Shown here in pieces: positions 1 through 4,545 of a stretch of 5,940 nucleotides of DNA. The stretch is taken from contig DYCJ01000157.1 in assembly GCA_019418195.1 (NCBI GenBank), forward strand, positions 1 to 5,940, written 5' to 3'. Numbering within the stretch: the stretch's first letter is position 1; every line of letters starts with the position of its first letter. Position numbers and translations under genes: made by a program. The notes below the pieces were generated by a model. The model did no database searches, was not told the DNA's origin, and saw only the letters and a program-made list of their open reading frames with translations. This DNA comes from Clostridiales bacterium. Lineage in GTDB: Bacteria > Bacillota > Clostridia > Lachnospirales > Lachnospiraceae.

Positions 1-59
1 CTCATCTCCGTCTGTTTTCGAACCTTATATCATCGGCATTCAGTCCGACAAACACAAAT

Positions 60-923
60 TTATTTTGTCAGCACTTCAATCCCGCTTTCTGTCACAAGTA
101 CCATATACTCGATCTGGGCGGACAGTCCGTCATCTATGGTATACACGGTCCATCCGTTATCTTCATCGACAAAATAGTCTGGGCTTCCTTCATTGATCAT
201 AGGCTCGATGGTGAACATCATACCGGGCACGAGAAGCATCTCACTTCCCTTTGGGGTGACATAGCTTACGAATGGATCTTCATGGAATTCGAGGCCGATG
301 CCGTGGCCGCCGATCTCCTCGACTACGGAATATCCGTTTGCTTTGGCATGTGTGTTGATCGCATCAGCGATATCGCCTAAGTGACCCCACGGCTTCGCAG
401 CTGCAAGACCCAGTTCTACGCATTCTTCCGTGACGCGGATCAGACGTTCGGCACGATCTGAGATCTTTCCCATCTTGAACATACGTGAAGCATCGGAAAA
501 GTAGCCGTCCACGATAGTCGAGACATCGACGTTGATGATGTCTCCCTCTTTCAGGATAATATTTTCATCCGGGATGCCGTGGCAGATTTCATTATTCAGC
601 GACGTGCATACGCTTTTCGGGAATCCCTGATAATTCAGGGGAGCCGGGATACCGCCGTGCTCCGTCGTAAAGCGGTATACGATATCGTCGATTTCGGCGG
701 TGCTCATTCCGATACGGATGTGTTTTGCAACTTCATCGAGTACGGCAGTGTTAAGTGCGGCACTCGTTTTTATCTTTTCTATCTGGGCCGGTGTTTTGAG
801 TAGTTTACGGGTAGGCACGATCTCACCCTTTTCTGCATGCAAAAGCATCTTTTCTTCGATCGGCATATGGCATTTTTTGTATTTTTTGCCGCTGCCGCAC
901 CAGCATAGGTCATTTCTTTCCAT
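60..923 (-). CDS. map: Type I methionine aminopeptidase with N-terminal SEC-C zinc motif
   Basis: Cytosolic metalloenzyme that removes the initiator methionine from nascent proteins. Counting from the chosen start (287 residues), all five metal ligands of the family are visible: D133 (NVDVS), D144 (SDAS), H207 (GGHGIG), E240 (FTIEP) and E272 (QIEY), plus the substrate-side H115 (CHGIP) and H214 (FHEDP). Residues 7-19 form a SEC-C motif (C-x-C, eight residues, C-H), a small zinc-binding module; this makes the protein about 40 residues longer than the minimal E. coli-type enzyme. An in-frame ATG lies at 932, but the ribosome-binding site abuts it with no spacing and sits 9 bases from the ATG at 923, so 923 is preferred. 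The residues after the last Glu ligand are Tyr-Met rather than the common His-Thr, probably tolerated variation. It lies 90 bases downstream of the DUF1015 gene on the same strand, likely one transcript. Family assignment is essentially certain. Confidence 0.97.
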   Translation of the reverse strand: MERNDLCWCGSGKKYKKCHMPIEEKMLLHAEKGEIVPTRKLLKTPAQIEKIKTSAALNTAVLDEVAKHIRIGMSTAEIDDIVYRFTTEHGGIPAPLNYQGFPKSVCTSLNNEICHGIPDENIILKEGDIINVDVSTIVDGYFSDASRMFKMGKISDRAERLIRVTEECVELGLAAAKPWGHLGDIADAINTHAKANGYSVVEEIGGHGIGLEFHEDPFVSYVTPKGSEMLLVPGMMFTIEPMINEGSPDYFVDEDNGWTVYTIDDGLSAQIEYMVLVTESGIEVLTK

Positions 924-932
924 GAAATACAT

Positions 933-939
933 CTCCTCT
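933..939 (-). promoter_or_regulatory. Ribosome binding site that decides the map start
   Basis: Read on the minus strand this is AGAGGAG. It touches the ATG at 932 with no spacer but lies 9 bases before the ATG at 923, a normal distance. Translation therefore most likely starts at 923 (MERND), not at 932 (MYFMERND). Confidence 0.75.
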
Positions 940-1013
940 AATTACATTATTGTACAGTGGCAGATCAAAACTGCCGGGCAGCAGTACAGGAATGCTGCTG
1001 CAGGTGTAACGGA

Positions 1014-2249
1014 TCAGAAACGGTGGATGAACAGACCGCTTCGCAGTTTCGGTTCAAACCACGTTGATTTTGGCGGCATGAGCATTCCGGCATCTGCCAC
1101 GGACAGGAGTTCGTCCATTGAGGTGGGATACATGGAAAATGCTATTCCGTCAGAGGCGTCGGCAGCCTCCTCAAGCGCCCCGAGTCCGCGGATACCTCCG
1201 ATAAACCGGATGCGCGGATCGGTCTTCGGGTCGGTTATGCCGAAAACAGGTGCCAGGATATGATCCTGCAGGATTGACACATCCAGACCCTTTACAGGAT
1301 CATCAGACATCAGTTCGGGAGAAGTGATGACCTGATACCAGTTTTTCCGGAAATACAGACCGAATTCCCCTTTGTGCGCCGGGTGGTATGCCTTTGTCCC
1401 GATTTTTCTGATCTTAAAGCCATCCTTTATCTTATCAAGAAATGAGTCAAATGTACACCCATTCCTGTCTATGATTACGCGATTATAGTCATAGATTTTC
1501 AGTTCATCAGAGGAAAAGAGGACCGAGAGAAAGTAGTTGTATTCCTCTGCGCCGGTATTGTCCGGATTTGCGGCTCTGCGCATCTGTCCGACTCTGACAG
1601 CAGAAGCAGCTCTGTGGTGTCCGTCAGCAATATAGAGATGCGGAATCTCCTTGAATAATTGAGAAATGTTATCGATATATCCTCTGTTGTCAACTTTCCA
1701 TACCTGATGCCGTACACCGTCATCGCTGGTAAAATCATACAGAGCCGGATTATTTTTTATATTATTGATGATCTGCCGGAGCGCTGTACAGGGACGGTAA
1801 GCAAGGAAGATAGGTCCGGTCTGGGCGCTGCAGGCATCAACATGATGAACACGGTCTTCTTCTTTGGCAGCCAGTGTATTTTCATGTTTTAAGATCACGC
1901 CATTCAGATAGTCATCGATAGCGGCGCATCCGGCCAGTCCGGTCTGTGTCCTTCCGTCCATAGTAAGCGCATATATATAATAACACTCCGTATTATCCTG
2001 TATAAAGGATCCGTCTGTGATCATAGCATCAAGAGTACGCCGGGCTGTCTGATAGACCTCGGGGGAATAGATGTCAGTATTTTCCGGCATAAGTGTTTCC
2101 GCACGGTCGATCTTCAGGAATGACAAAGGATTTGCCCTGACGATTGTCCTTGCTTCGCTGCTGCTGTATACGTCATAGGGAAGCGCTGCGATAGAGGCGG
2201 CCAGATCGGCAGCCGGGCGTATCCCTTTGAAGGGGCGTATAGTACTCAT
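1014..2249 (-). CDS. DUF1015 family protein
   Basis: A 411-residue soluble protein with the hallmarks of the DUF1015 family (Pfam PF06245). The N-terminus reads STIRPFKGIRP; LPYDVYSSSEAR is at 23-34, KHENTLAAKEEDR at 121-133, YIADGHHRAASAVRVG at 206-221, and MPPKSTWFEPKLRSG at 391-405. It appears complete at the usual family length. Biochemical function is not established from the sequence. The DGHHR segment (209-213) resembles the catalytic motif of ParB/sulfiredoxin-fold proteins, some of which are free-serine kinases, and I recall DUF1015 genes lying beside serA/serC in Clostridia. A role in serine metabolism is therefore conceivable, but neither ser gene is in this window. The start at 2249 is chosen because AAGGAG lies 7 bases before it; the frame stays open to an ATG at 2297, but those 16 extra residues lie outside family similarity and before the ribosome site. 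It is the first gene of a probable two-gene unit with map. Confidence 0.93.
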   Translation of the reverse strand: MSTIRPFKGIRPAADLAASIAALPYDVYSSSEARTIVRANPLSFLKIDRAETLMPENTDIYSPEVYQTARRTLDAMITDGSFIQDNTECYYIYALTMDGRTQTGLAGCAAIDDYLNGVILKHENTLAAKEEDRVHHVDACSAQTGPIFLAYRPCTALRQIINNIKNNPALYDFTSDDGVRHQVWKVDNRGYIDNISQLFKEIPHLYIADGHHRAASAVRVGQMRRAANPDNTGAEEYNYFLSVLFSSDELKIYDYNRVIIDRNGCTFDSFLDKIKDGFKIRKIGTKAYHPAHKGEFGLYFRKNWYQVITSPELMSDDPVKGLDVSILQDHILAPVFGITDPKTDPRIRFIGGIRGLGALEEAADASDGIAFSMYPTSMDELLSVADAGMLMPPKSTWFEPKLRSGLFIHRF

Positions 2250-2301
2250 AAATAATCTCCTTTTTAAATAATTTATACGGAATACGTTCTTTACCATGGA
2301 T

Positions 2302-2330
2302 ATTCTAACACAGCTGAAAGGCTTTTACTA
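2302..2330 (-). promoter_or_regulatory. Candidate promoter for the DUF1015-map unit
   Basis: On the minus strand a TAGAAT -10 box (2307 to 2302) is preceded by TGT, giving an extended -10. The hexamer 17 bases upstream (2330 to 2325, TAGTAA) matches the -35 consensus poorly. Transcription would start about 45 bases before the DUF1015 ATG. The call rests mainly on the -10 box and its position in a divergent spacer. Confidence 0.4.
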
Positions 2331-2357
2331 CCGCGCGATTCGACAAAAACCTCTATT

Positions 2358-2386
2358 TTTACTTGCCCGCAGGTGAAAAGTATAGT
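2358..2386 (+). promoter_or_regulatory. Candidate promoter for the FHA gene
   Basis: TTTACT (2358-2363), a 17-base spacer and TATAGT (2381-2386) make a reasonable housekeeping sigma promoter. The predicted start near 2393 leaves a very short leader that contains the AAGGAG site at 2401-2406. It lies back to back with the minus-strand DUF1015 promoter. Confidence 0.5.
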
Positions 2387-2416
2387 AGTATTAATATCCG
2401 AAGGAGAGATATTTTT

Positions 2417-2989
2417 ATGTGGTATTGGATCGTAATGTTCATCCTCATTGCCGGAAGTATCGGCATGCTGGGTGTGTCATTCAGCAGTATAAAGAAAAAT
2501 AAGGCGATCGCGGCAGCGCGGGAAGAGGGCGGAGGCCGGAGACGCAGACGCCGGGATGAAGAAGAGGAAGAAGACGCATATGATGCGCCGCCCCGGAGAA
2601 GGAGACGTCCGGAGCAGGAACCGGAAGAACAGCCGCAGAAGCGGCAGCGCAGGAAGAAGCGCCAGTGGAAGATCCTTCTGGAAGATATTGACAGCTGGGA
2701 TAAATACACTTTTACTTTTTATGATACTGTGGGTATCGGCAGGGGAAAAGACGGAAGCATGTACGAAAAATATCTTCCGATCATAGGAGACGGCAGAGTG
2801 TCAAAACTGCACTGTGCTATCATCCACAAGGGGGATAAACTCTACCTGAAAGATGAAGGATCCAGAAATGGGACTTATCTGAATGGAGAACGGATCGAGC
2901 GTCCGGTGGTGATACAGCGAGATGACATCATCGGCATCGGAGAGACCCGGCTGGAAGTCCAGAGAATCCTGAGAGAAAGCGAGTCATAG
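2417..2989 (+). CDS. Membrane-anchored FHA-domain protein
   Basis: A 190-residue protein in three parts. Residues 1-22 (MWYWIVMFILIAGSIGMLGV...) form one hydrophobic helix. Residues 25-84 are a highly charged linker with Arg runs at 41-46 and 60-64 and an acidic run at 47-53. Residues 85-185 form a forkhead-associated domain with the expected phosphothreonine-binding features: R109 in GIGRG, S129 and H132 in VSKLHC, and N151-G152 in SRNGTYLNG. Basic residues right after the helix suggest the FHA domain faces the cytoplasm (positive-inside rule). FHA domains bind phosphothreonine peptides, so a Ser/Thr kinase partner is expected, but none is encoded here. In relatives I recall similar proteins near FtsW/RodA and penicillin-binding genes, which would suggest cell-envelope signalling; that is inference. 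The start at 2417 is set by AAGGAG 10 bases upstream and by the membrane helix; the frame is open to 2363, but that extension precedes the ribosome site and overlaps the promoter. Appears monocistronic. Confidence 0.92.
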   Translation: MWYWIVMFILIAGSIGMLGVSFSSIKKNKAIAAAREEGGGRRRRRRDEEEEEDAYDAPPRRRRRPEQEPEEQPQKRQRRKKRQWKILLEDIDSWDKYTFTFYDTVGIGRGKDGSMYEKYLPIIGDGRVSKLHCAIIHKGDKLYLKDEGSRNGTYLNGERIERPVVIQRDDIIGIGETRLEVQRILRESES

Positions 2990-2990
2990 T

Positions 2991-3030
2991 AAAAAACGTC
3001 CGGAACGATAATCGGTCCGGATGTTTTTTT
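2991..3030 (+). terminator. Intrinsic terminator after the FHA gene
   Basis: Just after the FHA stop codon, TCCGGA at 2999-3004 pairs with TCCGGA at 3016-3021. The stem continues outward through a G-T pair and a C-G pair into A-T pairs, and a seven-T run occupies 3024-3030. An A run at 2991-2996 mirrors it. A textbook Rho-independent terminator that closes the FHA transcript. Confidence 0.9.
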
Positions 3031-3055
3031 ATGCGAACAGAATATATTTGCGCTG

Positions 3056-3074
3056 CATATAATAGCCATATAAT
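3056..3074 (+). promoter_or_regulatory. Tandem -10-like boxes upstream of the 154-residue gene
   Basis: CATATAAT occurs at 3056-3063 and again at 3067-3074, 11 bases apart, each containing a perfect TATAAT. They lie between the FHA terminator and the next gene's ribosome site (GGGGGAG, 3081-3087). No good -35 hexamer lies 16-18 bases upstream of either. At least one is probably a functional -10, because the gene needs its own promoter after the terminator. Confidence 0.4.
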
Positions 3075-3098
3075 GTCCCTGGGGGAGTGAATTGATTC

Positions 3099-3563
3099 AT
3101 GGATGCAAAAATGCCTTATTATATGGCGTACCCGATGCCATTTTCATACGATGACGAGAGAACAGAACGGATGGACTTTGAATATATGAAGAGTATGTAT
3201 CCGGATACGGCAAAAAGGATCCTGCCCTATGTGGAAGAGGAATGCGACCGTATGGAATATGAAAACAGTATGGTTTATGACCAGTGCCCGGATAAACTTC
3301 AGCTCAGACTGATGTGCAGGAGAGTGTATGATAATGTGAGAAAGCATGAGCGTATGTTTTTCGGGGATGAAGAAGATGCGGGGCTGTCCGGGCTGGATGG
3401 CGATCAGGAAACCGGTATTTCCGGGACTGCCCGGGAGCGTGGGCACGACCGGGATGGCAGAAGCAAATCCCCGTCTCTGCGTGATTTTATCGAGGTAATG
3501 CTCTATCAGGAGCTCTATAAGCGCAGATGTGACCATAGAAGGAGATGCAGAAGATTTTACTAA
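3099..3563 (+). CDS. Conserved-type hypothetical protein, Met/Tyr-rich, Arg-rich tail
   Basis: A 154-residue protein I cannot assign to a named family. The N-terminus (1-18) is rich in Met, Tyr and Pro. Residues 20-85 look like a compact helical block rich in acidic residues, Tyr, Met and Arg (MYPDTAKRILPYVEEECD at 33-50, YDQCPDKLQL at 60-69). Residues 88-124 are a Gly/Asp/Arg linker, probably disordered. Residues 125-141 (PSLRDFIEVMLYQELYK) look like an amphipathic helix, followed by a basic Arg/Cys tail ending RRCRRFY. There are five cysteines (49, 63, 73, 144, 150), and no signal peptide or membrane segment. I recall similar Tyr/Met-rich proteins with an 'EEECDRMEY'-like segment as hypotheticals in Clostridia. 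A spore-envelope role would fit the composition but is a guess. Real coding status is supported by the ribosome site GGGGGAG 11 bases upstream, an open frame of normal codon use and the adjacent upstream terminator. No terminator separates it from the kinase gene 109 bases on. Confidence 0.78.
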   Translation: MDAKMPYYMAYPMPFSYDDERTERMDFEYMKSMYPDTAKRILPYVEEECDRMEYENSMVYDQCPDKLQLRLMCRRVYDNVRKHERMFFGDEEDAGLSGLDGDQETGISGTARERGHDRDGRSKSPSLRDFIEVMLYQELYKRRCDHRRRCRRFY

Positions 3564-3584
3564 TAAGATGATCCATGGTATAAT
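3556..3584 (+). promoter_or_regulatory. Candidate promoter for the kinase gene
   Basis: TTTACT (3556-3561, overlapping the preceding stop codon), a 17-base spacer and a perfect TATAAT (3579-3584). Transcription from here would begin inside the hairpin repeat that starts at 3586, so the repeat and this promoter overlap functionally. Co-transcription from the upstream gene remains possible. Confidence 0.45.
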
Positions 3585-3585
3585 G

Positions 3586-3630
3586 ACTGCGCGGCGCTTC
3601 CTTTTTTGCGCACGCAGTAAATGATCACGC
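3586..3630 (+). repeat. Dispersed hairpin repeat, copy 1 (upstream of kinase gene)
   Basis: Bases 3587-3617 match 4398-4428 at 28 of 31 positions, and similarity continues to 3630 with one gap. The copy folds as ACTGCG (3586-3591) with CGCAGT (3613-3618), then a 2x1 internal loop, then GCGC (3594-3597) with GCGC (3608-3611), closed by a 10-base pyrimidine loop TTCCTTTTTT. No T run follows the stem, so it is not a standard terminator. It fills much of the 109-base gap before the kinase gene. Confidence 0.75.
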
Positions 3631-3672
3631 ATATGAAATTGTGTGAGAGTACGAAATAAAGAGAGAAGATGT

Positions 3673-4233
3673 ATGAAGAGAAATTTAATATTTATAGGCA
3701 TGCCGGCCGTAGGAAAGAGTACAGTCGGTATTGTAGTGGCAAAGCGTCTGGGGATGCGTTTCGTTGATACGGATCTCCTTATCCAGGAGCGGGAGGGAAA
3801 ACTTCTCCGCGAGATAATCGCTGAGAAAGGAGAGGACGGCTTTCTGGAGATAGAAAACGAGGTTAATGCTTCAGTAAACGCGAAAAATTCCGTTATATCG
3901 CCTGGCGGCAGCGTGATCTACTGCAAAGAAGCAATGAAGCATTATAAAAAAATCGGAACGATAGTATATTTAAAAGCGTCTTATCAGACAATAAAAAGGC
4001 GGATCAAAAATCCGAAGAAACGAGGCGTAGTACTGAAAGAGGGACAGTCTCTGAGAGATTTGTATTATGAAAGAGTTCCGTATTTTGAAAAATATGCCGA
4101 TATAACGGTATGTGAGGACGGATGTCGTATAGAAGATACCATAAAAAATGTATTGAATGCTGTAAAAAAGTACAGAAAAACGACGGAATTCAGGAAAAAA
4201 CTTGACAATGTACCAAAGAGCAAACTAAAATAA
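3673..4233 (+). CDS. Shikimate-kinase-fold protein, divergent
   Basis: A 186-residue P-loop kinase of the shikimate kinase (AroK/AroL) family. Walker A is at 9-17 (GMPAVGKST), the substrate-site pair D32/D34 in FVDTD, lid Arg likely R117 (KKRGVVL), and the conserved late Arg R134 in YERVPYFEKYAD. Length is typical of the family, with a short basic extension after residue 168. Two hallmark sites differ from classical shikimate kinases: the FRxxE motif reads FLEIE (57-61), so the shikimate-binding Arg is Leu, and the GGG loop reads GGS (78-80, SPGGSVIY). The protein may be a paralog acting on another substrate, and no other shikimate-pathway gene is nearby, so I give no aro symbol. The start at 3673 fits the family N-terminus (MKRNLIFIG); its ribosome site is weak (GAGAG, 7 bases away). 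It lies downstream of hairpin repeat copy 1, and its 3' end overlaps a candidate promoter directed at murA. Confidence 0.85.
   Translation: MKRNLIFIGMPAVGKSTVGIVVAKRLGMRFVDTDLLIQEREGKLLREIIAEKGEDGFLEIENEVNASVNAKNSVISPGGSVIYCKEAMKHYKKIGTIVYLKASYQTIKRRIKNPKKRGVVLKEGQSLRDLYYERVPYFEKYADITVCEDGCRIEDTIKNVLNAVKKYRKTTEFRKKLDNVPKSKLK
4202..4231 (+). promoter_or_regulatory. Candidate promoter overlapping the kinase stop, directed at murA
   Basis: A perfect TTGACA (4202-4207), an 18-base spacer and TAAAAT (4226-4231, five of six consensus bases). Transcription would begin near 4238, giving murA a leader of about 300 nt that holds the four-way-junction fold and repeat copy 2. It lies within coding sequence, so part of the match could be chance. 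Confidence 0.5.
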
Positions 4234-4297
4234 GACGTTGAGCCGGGGGCCGTAAAGACCTGCGGTCAAAAACCGATTTAAAAATAACGGGGTTTAT

Positions 4298-4368
4298 GAT
4301 ATAATAATTGCGCAAAGCGCAATCCGAAGCGATGTAACCGCTTCGCCCTGCTGCGCAGGGATTATATC
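4298..4368 (+). other. Cloverleaf-like four-way junction fold
   Basis: The 71-base segment is closed by a perfect 8-bp stem, GATATAAT (4298-4305) with ATTATATC (4361-4368). Inside are three perfect hairpins almost end to end: ATTGCGC-AAA-GCGCAAT (4307-4323), CGAAGCG with a 7-base loop and CGCTTCG (4325-4345), and CCCTG-CTGCG-CAGGG (4346-4360). Only bases 4306 and 4324 are unpaired at the junction. Four nested or adjacent perfect stems in 71 bases are unlikely by chance. It is not a tRNA: arm lengths, loops and the missing T-loop and CCA-side conventions do not fit. It could be a structured RNA in the murA leader or a palindromic DNA element. TATAAT at 4300-4305 forms part of the outer stem. 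Confidence 0.55.
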
Positions 4369-4396
4369 GGGAGCTGCGGCTTGAAAAGTAAATGCC

Positions 4397-4442
4397 GCTG
4401 TGCGGCGCTTCCTTTTCTGCGCGCGCAGTATAATGATCGCGC
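4397..4442 (+). repeat. Dispersed hairpin repeat, copy 2 (murA leader)
   Basis: Sister of the copy at 3586-3630, same orientation. The stem CTGTGC (4398-4403) pairs with GCGCAG (4423-4428), then GCGC (4405-4408) with GCGC (4419-4422), with the 10-base loop TTCCTTTTCT. Relative to copy 1, C to T at 4401 turns a C-G pair into a permitted T-G pair, and A to G at 4423 turns a mismatch into a C-G pair, while the third difference lies in the loop. Structure is therefore kept while sequence drifts. The repeat ends in a shared AATGATC(A/G)CGC tail. Confidence 0.75.
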
Positions 4443-4545
4443 GGGTGCAGTTTACTGCAATTCCCTTGCACAGACGTAAACGACAGACATTAAGATACAG
4501 AGGGGAAATACAAATAAGATAATAAGATCGAGGTCGAGGTGCAAA

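Larger units (their letters stand above)
4234..4545 (+). other. Structured noncoding leader before murA
   Basis: These 312 bases hold no supportable gene. From left to right: a small hairpin GACC-TGC-GGTC (4257-4267); a possible AAACC/GGTTT stem (4270-4274 with 4291-4295); the four-way junction (4298-4368); a GCGGC/GCCGC stem (4376-4380 with 4394-4398); hairpin repeat copy 2 (4397-4442); a TGCAG-TTTA-CTGCA hairpin (4446-4459); then an unstructured purine-rich stretch up to the murA ribosome site. That site is duplicated, TCGAGGTCGAGG at 4528-4539, the nearer GAGG lying 6 bases before the ATG. No stem is followed by a T run, so I see no terminator after the kinase gene and no attenuator of the classic type. 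No known riboswitch or T-box consensus is apparent. Confidence 0.6.

Noticed and set aside
1..59. Start or terminator of a neighbour left of map
   Set aside because: GGAG near position 1-8 on the minus strand might be a ribosome site for a gene beyond the edge, and a 4-bp stem is present, but there is no T run and too little sequence to decide.
700..1263. Plus-strand open frame (187 codons)
   Set aside because: It runs antisense across the start of map and the end of the DUF1015 gene, both well supported by family motifs.
2363..2416. Upstream-extended start of the FHA protein (and of the DUF1015 protein at 2297, the kinase at 3643)
   Set aside because: The extensions precede the ribosome sites or overlap promoters and add residues unlike their families.
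3144..3701. Minus-strand open frame (185 codons) opposite the 154-residue gene and the kinase start
   Set aside because: No family resemblance or ribosome site. Its LRAQKRKRR segment recurs in the frame opposite murA only because both cross the hairpin repeat.
4298..4368. tRNA gene
   Set aside because: The fold is cloverleaf-shaped, but the arms are 8, 7, 7 and 5 bp with 3-, 7- and 5-base loops, no linker bases, and no D-loop or TTCRA T-loop signature.
4392..4433. 13-codon frame through repeat copy 2
   Set aside because: No ribosome site and its codons coincide with the hairpin stem; best explained by the repeat itself.
3586..4442. CRISPR array
   Set aside because: Only two copies, about 810 bases apart, separated by a complete gene; no regular spacers and no cas genes.
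4443..4471. T-box or known riboswitch in the murA leader
   Set aside because: GGGTGCAG is superficially like part of a T-box, but the conserved AGGGTGGnACCGCG sequence, specifier loop and terminator hairpin are absent.
4433..4522. Possible 29-codon leader peptide (and a 12-codon counterpart at 3621-3659)
   Set aside because: Both begin in the repeat tail, but neither has a ribosome site, and their sequences are unrelated beyond the first codons.
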